64,000 bases of DNA, taken from contig NZ_ATUD01000007.1 in assembly GCF_000420025.1 (NCBI RefSeq), forward strand, positions 62,001-126,000. The letters run 5' to 3'. This document shows, piece by piece, positions 1 through 7,657 of this stretch (position 1 is the first letter of the stretch; each line of letters starts with the position of its first letter). Position numbers and translations under genes: made by a program. The notes below the pieces were generated by a model. It saw only the letters and a list, made by a program, of their open reading frames with translations. It had not been told where the DNA came from and ran no database searches. The DNA comes from Patulibacter americanus DSM 16676. Its GTDB lineage: Bacteria > Actinomycetota > Thermoleophilia > Solirubrobacterales > Solirubrobacteraceae.

Positions 1-573
1 GTCCAGCGCGTTGCGGGTCGGCGGGGTGTCGAGCAGCACGACGTCCCAGCGGTCGGCCGCGAGCAGCTCCTGCAGCTTCTCCACCGCCATGTACTCCTGC
101 GTGCCGGCCACGGCGCTGGAGAACTCGCGGTAGACGCGGTTCTGCAACAGGCGCTCCGCGGCCTCCGGGGTCTCGGAGTGGCGGCGGATGAGACCGTCCC
201 ACGTCGACTTCGCGTCGAGCATCACGACCCACAGCTCGCCGTCATCCGGGTCGCGCCCGGGCGCGGCGGCCGGCGCGTCGCCGTCCCCGTCGACGGGCAC
301 GCCCGCGGCCTCGGCGGCGTCGGGGTCGACCGGCGGAAGCGGCACCTGGACGGGCTCGTCGGCGTGGCCCTCGAGCCCGAGCGCGTCGGCCAGGCGGCGG
401 GCCGGGTCGATCGTCAGCACGCAGACGCGGCGGCCCGTGCGGGCGAGGCCCAGGCCGATCCCCGCGGCGGTCGTCGTCTTGCCCACCCCGCCGCCGCCGG
501 CGAGCACGATCACCCGCGCGTCGGCGGTCGTCCCGGTCAGGTCGAGCGTCGAGGCGACGCGCTCCGCCCTCAT
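1..573 (-). CDS. Get3/ArsA-like ATPase, second of a pair (partial, cut by left edge)
   Basis: Soluble P-loop ATPase of the ArsA/Get3 family. About 190 N-terminal residues are visible and the C-terminus lies outside the window. It carries AGGGGVGKTT around residues 25-34, so the first lysine of the deviant Walker A (GKGGxGKT) is replaced by glycine, as I recall for the Rv3680-type partner in mycobacteria. Further motifs are TIDPARRLADALGL and LLDTPPTRNALD, the latter a Walker-B-like switch. The ATG overlaps the stop of the upstream ATPase gene (ATGA), so the two are translationally coupled and probably form a heterodimer. Family assignment is firm. Substrate is unknown; anion transport is not implied because no membrane partner is seen. 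Confidence 0.85.
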   Translation of the reverse strand, partial: MRAERVASTLDLTGTTADARVIVLAGGGGVGKTTTAAGIGLGLARTGRRVCVLTIDPARRLADALGLEGHADEPVQVPLPPVDPDAAEAAGVPVDGDGDAPAAAPGRDPDDGELWVVMLDAKSTWDGLIRRHSETPEAAERLLQNRVYREFSSAVAGTQEYMAVEKLQELLAADRWDVVLLDTPPTRNALD

Positions 574-1508
574 CGGACGGCCTCCGCCAGCTCGGCCCCG
601 AGGAGGTCGATCTCGTCGAGGTCGACCTCCTCGTCGCGGCGCGCGAGCGGGACCAGGGGCACCCCGTCGGCGAGCCCGGAACGCAGCCGCCCGAGCTGCC
701 CGGCCTCGCGCTGCGCGCGGTCGTGCTCGACGGACACGGGGGCGGCGGCGCGGACGGCCAGCCCCGTCTGCCCGGCGGCCTCGCGGTCGCCACCGGCCAG
801 CGCGTCGACCGCCGCGGCGCCCGCGTCGGTCAGCAGCGTCTCGCGGAGCTGGTTGACGACGACGAGGCCGAGACCCACGTCGAGGTCCCCGAGCTTGCCG
901 GCCGTCTCGAGCGTCTCGTTCACCGGCGTCTCCTCCGGCAGCGCGCAGACGACGACGGCCGTGCGGGCGCGATCCGAGGCGTGGGCCGAGATCTCGTCCG
1001 CCCGCTTGCGGATCGGTCCCCCGCGCGCCAGGTCGCCGTACGTGGCGGGCGAGCGCAGCATCGCCATCGCGTGGCCGGTGGCGGCGACGTCGACGATCAC
1101 GAGGTCGTAGACGGGCTGACGGCGGCCGCGCTTCTCGCGCGCCAGATCCCACATCGCGTCCATCGTGCAGACCTCGCGCAGGCCCGGCGCGGCGACGAGC
1201 GTCAGGTTGAAGAGCCGGTTCTGGAACATCACGCGGTGGACGGCCGCGCCGACCTGGCCGCGGAGGAAGTCGTGCGCCGCGTGGATCGGGTCGATCGACA
1301 TGAGGGAGAGCCGGTCGTCGATCGGCGTCTCGTGGTGGCCGACGGGCCCGCGGCCGAAGAGGGCCGAGAGCCGCTCCCCGCCGATCTCGGCCAGCAGGAC
1401 CCGGCGCCCGTCGGCGGCCGCACGGCGGGCCAGCGCGGCGGCGACCGTGGTCTTCCCGGTGCCGCCCTTCCCCGTGACGAGGAGCAGCCGGCGGTCGAAG
1501 AGCGACAT
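570..1508 (-). CDS. Get3/ArsA-like ATPase, first of a pair
   Basis: 312-residue ATPase with a complete deviant Walker A, GKGGTGKTT at residues 13-21, including both signature lysines (K14, K19). VIVDVAATGH is the Walker-B/switch region. It resembles the Rv3679-like member of the actinobacterial Get3-like pair (called BagA/BagB in mycobacteria), which replaces ArsA in this phylum. It ends in an ATGA overlap with the next gene. Pairing one signature-lysine subunit with one lacking it suggests an asymmetric heterodimer. Its role in the cell is not evident from the sequence. Confidence 0.85.
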   Translation of the reverse strand: MSLFDRRLLLVTGKGGTGKTTVAAALARRAAADGRRVLLAEIGGERLSALFGRGPVGHHETPIDDRLSLMSIDPIHAAHDFLRGQVGAAVHRVMFQNRLFNLTLVAAPGLREVCTMDAMWDLAREKRGRRQPVYDLVIVDVAATGHAMAMLRSPATYGDLARGGPIRKRADEISAHASDRARTAVVVCALPEETPVNETLETAGKLGDLDVGLGLVVVNQLRETLLTDAGAAAVDALAGGDREAAGQTGLAVRAAAPVSVEHDRAQREAGQLGRLRSGLADGVPLVPLARRDEEVDLDEIDLLGAELAEAVR

Positions 1509-1596
1509 CCCCGTCCAGCCTACGGGGCGCGCCGCTCGGGGCGCGTCGGCGCTCGTCCGTCACGCCCCGCCGCCGTCCCGGGTACCTTCCTCCGCG

Positions 1597-2610
1597 ATGT
1601 CCGCCGACCCCCTCGCCCCGGTCCCCGCCGCCGTCCTGCCGGCGGAGCCTCCTGCGGCGCCCGCCCGCGGCCTCAAGGCGTTCCTGGGTCGTCATCAACG
1701 CGCGATCGTCGTCGTCGGCTCGATCCTCACCGCGGGCATCATCGTCGCCCTGCTCTGGGGTCGCCGCGACGAGTTCGCCACGGCGATCAGGGAGGTCTCG
1801 CTGCCGATCCTGCTCCTGACGACCGCGCTGCAGACGCTCGGGCTCGTCTCCCGCAGCGAGTCGTGGCACCACGCCGTGCGGGCCGCCGGCGCGACCGTCT
1901 CGCGGCGCATCCTCTTCCGCGCGTCGGCGATGCAGGTGCTCGGCAGCGTCATCAACGGGCAGCTCGGCGTCGCGATGCGGATCGCCGCCCTGCGCCGCTC
2001 GTCACCGGAGGTCACGCCGAAGATCCCGACGCTCGTCGCCGCGGAGTTCCCGATCGTCGCCGTCGAGCTCGCGTTCGCGGCCGTGGCGTCGTTCACGCTC
2101 GTCGGCCCGCTGGGGATCCCGTGGTGGACGCCGATCGTGGCGTTCGTGCTCGCCGGCGGGGTCGCCTACGGCATGCGGCACCTGTCCCGCCGCCCGGGCC
2201 GCGACTTCTGGGCGGGGCTGAAGGTGCTCGAGCACCCCCGCGACGCGACGCTGCTCACCCTCGCGCTGATGGTGGCGATCCTCTGCCAGATCCTGCGCAA
2301 CTGGATGCTGCTGCACGCCGTCGGCGTCGACGCCTCCTTCTGGGACGCCACCGCGGTCCTGATCGCCGTCGCGACCCTGGCCCAGCTCCCCACGGGCCCG
2401 GCGGCCGGCGCGGCGGCCGCCCTGCTCATCCTGGGCGACCAGGGCGCCGCGGCCGCGGCGGCCGCCGGCGTGCTGATGACGGCGACCGGCGTGATGGGCG
2501 GCGCGATGTTCGCGGCCTGGTCGGGCACCGACCAGCTGCTCGCGTACCGGGCCGCGGGACGGGCCACGGCGGGTCGGCCGGCGACGCGCCGCAACCGGCG
2601 CGACGACTGA
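1597..2610 (+). CDS. YbhN/UPF0104-like integral membrane protein (LPG-synthase TM-region family)
   Basis: 337-residue polytopic membrane protein. A Pro/Ala-rich cytoplasmic N-terminus of about 35 residues is followed by hydrophobic segments at roughly 35-55, 68-85, 145-185, 215-240 and 250-310. The arrangement, with RSESWHHAVRAAG and a late QLPTGPAAGAA loop, fits the flippase-like transmembrane domain of lysylphosphatidylglycerol synthase/YbhN proteins. No synthetase domain is present. The ATG at 1597 was chosen because upstream in-frame sequence runs antisense into the ATPase gene. The divergent promoters must lie in 1509-1596. Confidence 0.65.
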   Translation: MSADPLAPVPAAVLPAEPPAAPARGLKAFLGRHQRAIVVVGSILTAGIIVALLWGRRDEFATAIREVSLPILLLTTALQTLGLVSRSESWHHAVRAAGATVSRRILFRASAMQVLGSVINGQLGVAMRIAALRRSSPEVTPKIPTLVAAEFPIVAVELAFAAVASFTLVGPLGIPWWTPIVAFVLAGGVAYGMRHLSRRPGRDFWAGLKVLEHPRDATLLTLALMVAILCQILRNWMLLHAVGVDASFWDATAVLIAVATLAQLPTGPAAGAAAALLILGDQGAAAAAAAGVLMTATGVMGGAMFAAWSGTDQLLAYRAAGRATAGRPATRRNRRDD

Positions 2611-2727
2611 CCCGGACGGCGCTCTCGCGGGTCGGGCCGGCGTGCTGCGGCGCTCAGGCCTGGTCAGGGGCCGTGCCGGTCGCTACGAGCCGGCAGCCGA
2701 CCCGCTCTGGCCCGACCCGCGACCGCC

Positions 2728-3138
2728 TTATGCGTCCCAGAACTTCGTGTAGGTGATGCTGTCGCCGCCGCCGACCTTGGCGGGGTCGCCGGCCGGGGAG
2801 CCGAAGATGAGGAGGTCCATGCCGTCGGGGCCCGCCTCGAACTGGCGGATGACGTCGGGGGCGATGCGGATGGCGTCGAGGGTCTTGACGTCCATGAACT
2901 CGCGGTCGATCTTCACGCGGCCGGAGCCGGCGATCACCACGTGGATCTCCTCCTGCTCCTTCTGCTTGTGCCCGAAGGGCTGCTTCTGGCCGGGCTTGAT
3001 GCGCTGGAACCCGAGCGCGCCCTCCTTGCTCTCGAGGGCTGCCCGCGCGAACCGCGTCTCGAGTTGATCGCCGAAGCCGCCGACCTTCGCCAGGTCCTTG
3101 AGGTCGTCGATCAGGTTGATCTTCGTGACGTTCGCCAT
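2728..3138 (-). CDS. cupin-domain protein
   Basis: 136-residue single-domain cupin. Motif 1 is recognisable as FGHKQKEQEEIHVVIAGSG (about residues 56-74), but the second metal-binding position of the usual HxH is glutamine, so metal binding may be altered. Motif 2 is weak (IAPDVIRQFEAG). Such small cupins often bind metal or act as isomerases or sensors; nothing here fixes a substrate. It stands alone, convergent with the YbhN-like gene. Confidence 0.75.
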   Translation of the reverse strand: MANVTKINLIDDLKDLAKVGGFGDQLETRFARAALESKEGALGFQRIKPGQKQPFGHKQKEQEEIHVVIAGSGRVKIDREFMDVKTLDAIRIAPDVIRQFEAGPDGMDLLIFGSPAGDPAKVGGGDSITYTKFWDA

Positions 3139-3335
3139 GGGGTCATCGTCGCACGGACCGCCGGGCGGACCCCGTCCGCCCGGGTCCCCGCCGCGCGTCC
3201 GCTCCGGGCCCCGCCGTGCGTCGGGCGCCGGAGCGCGGCGCGCATCGCGCCGGCGGCCGGGCCGTCGCGACGGCCGCCCGGCCAGCGTGTCCTACCAGCG
3301 GTCGCGACAGGCGGCGACGTGGCACGATCCCGCGC

Positions 3336-4283
3336 ATGAGCGCACGCTACGGATCCACCCCGGCCCGTCCTCTCCGGCCCCGCCGCACCTGCCACTCCGT
3401 TCCCGGCTCGAGCGAGAAGTTCCTCGCGAAGGCCCCGACGCTCGCCGCGGACCAGGTGTTCCTCGACCTCGAGGACTCGGTCGCGCAGAGCGAGAAGGAC
3501 GCGGCGCGCGCCCGCATCATCGAGGCGCTCGGCACGCTCGAGTTCCCGGCCGACAAGACGGTCGTCTTCCGCGTGAACGGCACGGACACGCCGTTCTACT
3601 ACCGCGACCTCATCGACGTGGTGGAGCGCGTCGGCGACAAGATCCACGCGGTGATGCTGCCCAAGGTCCAGACCCCGGGCGACATCGAGATGACGGACAA
3701 GCTGCTCACGCAGATCGAGCTGGCGAAGGGCTACGAGGTCGGCCGGATCGGCATCGAGGCGCAGATCGAGGACGCGAAGGGCCTCGTGAACGTCGAGGCG
3801 ATCGCCACGGCGTCGCAGCGCATGGAGACGCTGATCTTCGGCCCCGGCGACTACTCCGCCGCCATCGGCATCCCGATCACCCAGATCGGCGGCACGCCCG
3901 AGGGCTACCCCGGCGACCACCTGAACTACCTCTACTCGCGGATCGTCGTCGCCGCCCGCGCCGCCGGCATCCAGGCCATCGACGGCCCGTACGCGGCGTT
4001 CAAGGACGAGGACGGCCTGCGCGAGCGCACCAAGCTCGTCCGGGCCCTGGGCCTCGACGGCAAGTGGACGATCCACCCCGCGCAGATCGACGTCATCAAC
4101 GAGATCTTCACCCCCACGAAGGAGTCGTGGGAGAAGGCCGAGGCGATGCTCGCCGCCTACCGCGAGGCGACGGAGTCCGGCGCCGGAGCGGCGATCTTCG
4201 AGGGGGAGATGGTCGACGAGGCCAACCGCAAGATGGCCGAGCGCATCGCCGGCCAGGGCCGCGCCGCCGGCTACGGGGAGTGA
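3336..4283 (+). CDS. HpcH/HpaI-family CoA ester lyase, malyl-CoA-lyase-like
   Basis: 315-residue TIM-barrel lyase, the usual length for L-malyl-CoA/beta-methylmalyl-CoA lyases. Conserved blocks are HSVPGSSEKFLAKA, VFLDLEDSVA (metal/CoA site), VNGTDTPFYYRDLIDVVE, IGIEAQIEDAKGL, FGPGDYSAAIG, IDGPYAAFKDEDGLR and GKWTIHPAQI (C-terminal CoA cover). These match Mcl1-type enzymes better than citrate lyase CitE. The likely reaction is cleavage or condensation between glyoxylate and acetyl- or propionyl-CoA. The stop overlaps a possible GTG start of the next gene. A CitE-like lyase of other specificity cannot be excluded. Confidence 0.82.
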   Translation: MSARYGSTPARPLRPRRTCHSVPGSSEKFLAKAPTLAADQVFLDLEDSVAQSEKDAARARIIEALGTLEFPADKTVVFRVNGTDTPFYYRDLIDVVERVGDKIHAVMLPKVQTPGDIEMTDKLLTQIELAKGYEVGRIGIEAQIEDAKGLVNVEAIATASQRMETLIFGPGDYSAAIGIPITQIGGTPEGYPGDHLNYLYSRIVVAARAAGIQAIDGPYAAFKDEDGLRERTKLVRALGLDGKWTIHPAQIDVINEIFTPTKESWEKAEAMLAAYREATESGAGAAIFEGEMVDEANRKMAERIAGQGRAAGYGE

Positions 4284-4288
4284 CCGCG

Positions 4289-5239
4289 ATGGCTGCAGGG
4301 ACCGCCGAGAACGGACCGGGCGTGGGCGGGGCGGACGCGTCGGGGACGGACGCCGTTGCGACCGACACCGGCGGGTCCGACGCACCGCTCCAGATCGCGC
4401 TGGCGACGATGTCCGGGGAGACGCACGGCGACGGCGAGTCGCTGCTCCTGATCGCCGCGCTCGCCGAGCGGGGCGTCCGTGCGGAACTCGTGCCGTGGGA
4501 CGAGGACCGCGACTGGTCTCAGGTCCCCCTCGTCGTGTCGCGCTCGCCGTGGGACTACTTCGACCGCCACGACGAGTTCGTCGCGTGGGTCCGCGCGACC
4601 GGGGCGGCCACCCGGTTCGTCAACCACCCGGAGCTCCTCGTCTGGAACACCCACAAGGGCTATCTCGCCGAGCTCGAGGCCGCGGGCGTGCCCGTGGTCC
4701 CGACGACGATGGTCGCCCGCGGGGCCGGCGCGGACGAGCAGGCCGCGGCGCTCGCCGCCCACGACGGGCGGATCGTCATCAAGCCCGCCGTCTCCGGTGG
4801 CGCGCGCGGCACCGTGCTCGTGGCCGCGGACTCGGGCGAGGCGCGGGAGCACCTCGCGGGGTTGGTCGCCGAGGGCGAGGCGCTCGTGCAGCCGTACCTG
4901 CCGGAGGTGGAGCAGGGCGAGGTCTCGCTGCTCCTCTTCGCGGGCGAGCTGAGCCACGCGCTGCGCAAGGTCCCGGCCGGCGGCGACTTCCGCGTGCAGG
5001 AGATGCACGGCGGGCACATCGTCGACCACGCGCCGACGGACGCCGAGCGCGAGGTCGCCCGCCGCGTGCTGGAGGCCATCCCCCACCCCGCGACCTACGC
5101 GCGCATCGACCTCGTCACGACCGACGCGGGCCCGCTGCTGATGGAGGCCGAGCTCGTCGAGCCCGAGCTCTTCCTCGGCCGCGACGCCGAGGCGCCGGGG
5201 CGCTACGCCGACGTGCTGATCGCCGCGCTGCACGGCTGA
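4289..5239 (+). CDS. ATP-grasp ligase, DcsG/RimK-like
   Basis: 316-residue ATP-grasp protein. After a 30-residue Ala/Gly/Thr-rich N-terminus it has RSPWDYFDRHDEF, WNTHKGYLAELEAAGVPVVPT (start of the ATP-grasp), IVIKPAVSGGARGT (nucleotide-binding Lys and Gly loop), EVEQGEVSLLLFAG and a magnesium-site stretch LLMEAELVEPELFL. This pattern matches the cycloserine-type DcsG group of ligases. ATG 4289 was chosen; an in-frame GTG at 4280 would overlap the lyase stop. Coupling to a malyl-CoA-lyase-like gene is unusual and suggests ligation of a small acid, but the substrate is unknown. Confidence 0.75.
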   Translation: MAAGTAENGPGVGGADASGTDAVATDTGGSDAPLQIALATMSGETHGDGESLLLIAALAERGVRAELVPWDEDRDWSQVPLVVSRSPWDYFDRHDEFVAWVRATGAATRFVNHPELLVWNTHKGYLAELEAAGVPVVPTTMVARGAGADEQAAALAAHDGRIVIKPAVSGGARGTVLVAADSGEAREHLAGLVAEGEALVQPYLPEVEQGEVSLLLFAGELSHALRKVPAGGDFRVQEMHGGHIVDHAPTDAEREVARRVLEAIPHPATYARIDLVTTDAGPLLMEAELVEPELFLGRDAEAPGRYADVLIAALHG

Positions 5240-5261
5240 GCGCCTGGCCGTCCCTCACCAC

Positions 5262-5281
5262 GGCCCGCGGTCGTGCGGGCC
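5262..5281. terminator. GC hairpin between convergent genes
   Basis: A 7-bp perfect stem (GGCCCGC/GCGGGCC) with a 6-nt loop sits between the convergent ATP-grasp gene and the 143-residue gene. There is no T-tract, as is common in this kind of genome. A shared bidirectional terminator is an inference. Confidence 0.35.
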
Positions 5282-5327
5282 CGCGCGTCGGTCGTCCGGC
5301 CCGCGGGCCGGCGCGTACTGCGGCCGG

Positions 5328-5759
5328 CTAGTAGCGGCCCTGCTGCTGCGGGCGGCGCGCGCCGCCGTGGTGGCTGACCGGCGCCGTGCCGTTCTGCTCC
5401 TCGAGCGCCTTCTGCTTCGCGGCGGTCTTCGAGACGACCTGGCCGATCAGGCGGATGTACTCCTCGACGCCCGACGCCCGGAACTTGCCGTGGTCCCACG
5501 CGCGAACCCACGCCTGCAGGTCGTTCAGGTCGTTCATCTCGTTCAGCAGGTCGCGCCGGATGGAGACGGTGACCCGCGCGTCGGGACTGACGGCCTTCGT
5601 GACCTTCGCCCCCGGCATCTGGATCCGGATGAGCTGGATGTCACGCCCGCCCTGCACCTCGGCCGCGGCGACGATCTTCATGCGCTTGAGGGCGGGGACG
5701 TGCTCCAGCAGCTGCTTGATGGCGGTCTCGACAGCGGTGCGGGAGTCAGCGTTCGACAT
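5328..5759 (-). CDS. hypothetical 143-residue protein
   Basis: I do not recognise a family. The protein looks soluble and mixed alpha/beta. The first 105 residues are well ordered (MKIVAAAEVQGGRDIQLIRI strand pair, then the helical stretch RRDLLNEMNDLNDLQAWVRAW). After about residue 120 it becomes a disordered tail rich in Gln/Arg/Gly ending in RRPQQQGRY. It has no signal peptide, membrane segment or cysteine. Codon usage matches its neighbours, so it is probably a real resident gene. It is convergent with the ATP-grasp gene. Confidence 0.7.
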   Translation of the reverse strand: MSNADSRTAVETAIKQLLEHVPALKRMKIVAAAEVQGGRDIQLIRIQMPGAKVTKAVSPDARVTVSIRRDLLNEMNDLNDLQAWVRAWDHGKFRASGVEEYIRLIGQVVSKTAAKQKALEEQNGTAPVSHHGGARRPQQQGRY

Positions 5760-5887
5760 TCTCGGACTCTATCGCCGTGTACAAGCGTGCAACGCACGGC
5801 GGCCTTCACGGCTCTGCGGGCGTCGCCCCGCGGCGTCTACGTCGCACGCACCCGGTCGTCGCGGCGCGCGCCCGGCCGCGTCACCCG

Positions 5888-6529
5888 TCAGTCGTAGTCC
5901 GTCGGCAGCGACGGGTCCGCGGCGTGCGCGAACATCCGCGCGATCTGCCCCGACGTCACCCGCGATCCGGACAACGGCGGCAGGTCGTCCGGCGCGAAGT
6001 ACGCGGCGGCGTCCACCTCGTGCCCGTCCGGCTTCGGCACGCCTGCGCCCTCGCAGCGGAAGAACAGCTTGTAGACGCGGAACGGCAGCGGGGCGTGGGC
6101 GTGCTTCGCCCGGTCGGAGACCGCCAGCAGCTTCGTCGCCCGCACCTCGAGACCGGCCTCCTCGCGGACCTCCCGCTCCGTGGCCTCGCTCGGCGTGTCC
6201 GTGGTGTCGGCCCAGCCCCCGGGGAGCGTCCAACGGCCGTCGGAGACCTCGCGGACGAACAGCAGCCTGCCGTCGTCGGAGAAGACGACGCCGCGCACGT
6301 CGACCTTCGGGGTCGGGTAGCCCTCCTCGAACGCGAACGCGGACCGCACCTCCGCCAGCGGGACCGCGGCGACGTCGGCCAGAAGACGCTCCGCAAGATC
6401 CGAGACCTCCGCGAACCGCTCGAGGTCGAAGCGGTCACGGGAGTAGGCGGTCCCCGTCTGGCCGATCGCCCGCAGGCGCAGGGCGGCGGCGATCAGTCCG
6501 ACGGTCGACGGGGCCTCGGGATCACGCAC
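5888..6529 (-). CDS. Nudix hydrolase with N-terminal helical NUDIX_N_2-like domain
   Basis: About 213 residues from the GTG at 6529. An in-frame ATG at 6604 would lengthen it but would use up most of the divergent promoter shared with the glycosylase gene. An N-terminal helical region (LRLRAIGQTGTAYSRDRFDL) precedes the Nudix core VDVRGVVFSDDGRLLFVRE. The Nudix box runs from GWADTTD to REVREEAGL; its first glutamate (GX5E) is replaced by aspartate, while the REVREEAGL metal helix is intact. It would hydrolyse a nucleoside-diphosphate-linked substrate, such as an ADP-ribose or sugar-nucleotide type. Proximity to Fpg/Nei hints at nucleotide housekeeping. Confidence 0.85.
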   Translation of the reverse strand: MRDPEAPSTVGLIAAALRLRAIGQTGTAYSRDRFDLERFAEVSDLAERLLADVAAVPLAEVRSAFAFEEGYPTPKVDVRGVVFSDDGRLLFVREVSDGRWTLPGGWADTTDTPSEATEREVREEAGLEVRATKLLAVSDRAKHAHAPLPFRVYKLFFRCEGAGVPKPDGHEVDAAAYFAPDDLPPLSGSRVTSGQIARMFAHAADPSLPTDYD

Positions 6530-6642
6530 GCCCCCACGTTCGCAGCCGGGCGGGCGCCAACCATCCGTGCGGCGACCCGCCGAGCGCGAGTCGCCCCCGA
6601 GCACGCGTCGTCGCAGGCCGCCCCTCCTCTAGCCTGCCCCGC

Positions 6643-7581
6643 GTGCCTGAGCTGCCCGAGGTCGAAGCCGCCCGCGCCCTCGCCGAGCGCTGGACGGTCG
6701 GCCGCACGATCGTCGGCGTCGACGACGGCGACGAGTGGGTCAACCGCCCGCACCCGCCAGGCGAGATCGCCGCGGCGATCACGGGCCGCAAGGTGCTCGA
6801 GGTCGGCCGGATCGGCAAGTCGATGTGGATGGACCTCGACGGCCCCGACGCTCCGCGGCTGGGCCTGCACCTGGGGATGGCCGGCCGGCTCGTCGGCCTG
6901 GGCCCGGAGGGCGTCGGCGGCGCCACGGCCGTCGGCCCGGCGGACGGCCTGTACTTCAAGGGCATCGACGTGCTCGACGAGGACGACGGCCTGTTCGGCT
7001 CCGCTGGCGAGCCCCTCACCGCCGCCGAGCGCGCCGCGTGGTCCATGCCGGTGCGCTCCGGCCAGCGGCAGCTCCCGGGCGACGGCAGCTGGAGCCGGTT
7101 CGCGCTCGACCTCGACGACGGCGGGCGCCTCATCCTCTTCGACAAGCGCCGCCTCGGCCGCGTGCGCCTGAACCCCGACCTCTCCTCGCTCGGCCCCGAC
7201 GCCCTGCTGATCACCGAGGACGAGTTCGTCGCGCGGGTCGGCAAGGGCGCCGCGCCGCTCAAGGCCCGGCTGATGGACCAGGCGACGATCGCCGGCGTCG
7301 GCAACCTCCTCTGCGACGAGCTCCTGTGGCAGGCCGCCCAACCGCCGCTGCGCCCCGCGAACGACCTCGCCGAGGACGAGCTGCGCGAGCTCCACGCCAC
7401 GATGGTCGCCTCGACCCGCGAGGCCATCCACCGCGGCGGCGTGCACCTCGGCGACGTCATCGCCTACCGCAAGAAGGGCGAGCACTGCCCGCGCTGCGGG
7501 GCCGAGATGGTCAAGGCGGCCGTCGGCGGGCGCACCACGTGGTGGTGCTCGCGCGAGCAGGCCTGGCCGGAATCCGGTTGA
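6643..7581 (+). CDS. Fpg/Nei-family DNA glycosylase/AP lyase
   Basis: 312-residue base-excision-repair enzyme. GTG start, then PELPEVE: the exposed N-terminal proline is the Schiff-base nucleophile, followed by the catalytic glutamate. The helix-two-turn-helix region reads AGVGNLLCDELLWQA. The C-terminal zinc finger begins HCPRCGAEM and ends GRTTWWCSREQ, so only three of the four expected cysteines are present: the last CxxC is CSRE. It is longer than typical Fpg (about 270-290). It should excise oxidised bases such as 8-oxoG or oxidised pyrimidines; which sub-branch (MutM or Nei) is not resolved. Confidence 0.88.
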   Translation: MPELPEVEAARALAERWTVGRTIVGVDDGDEWVNRPHPPGEIAAAITGRKVLEVGRIGKSMWMDLDGPDAPRLGLHLGMAGRLVGLGPEGVGGATAVGPADGLYFKGIDVLDEDDGLFGSAGEPLTAAERAAWSMPVRSGQRQLPGDGSWSRFALDLDDGGRLILFDKRRLGRVRLNPDLSSLGPDALLITEDEFVARVGKGAAPLKARLMDQATIAGVGNLLCDELLWQAAQPPLRPANDLAEDELRELHATMVASTREAIHRGGVHLGDVIAYRKKGEHCPRCGAEMVKAAVGGRTTWWCSREQAWPESG

Positions 7582-7657
7582 CCCCGGGGCGGGGCCAGCG
7601 CATCGTTCGATCCCGAGCGGGGTTCCCGTGGATACCCCGTCCCGTCCCCGGAGCCCC

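Noticed and set aside
6530..6604. Longer start (ATG 6604) for the Nudix gene
   Set aside because: It would run to within 40 bp of the divergent glycosylase start and adds an Arg/Gly-rich, non-conserved stretch.
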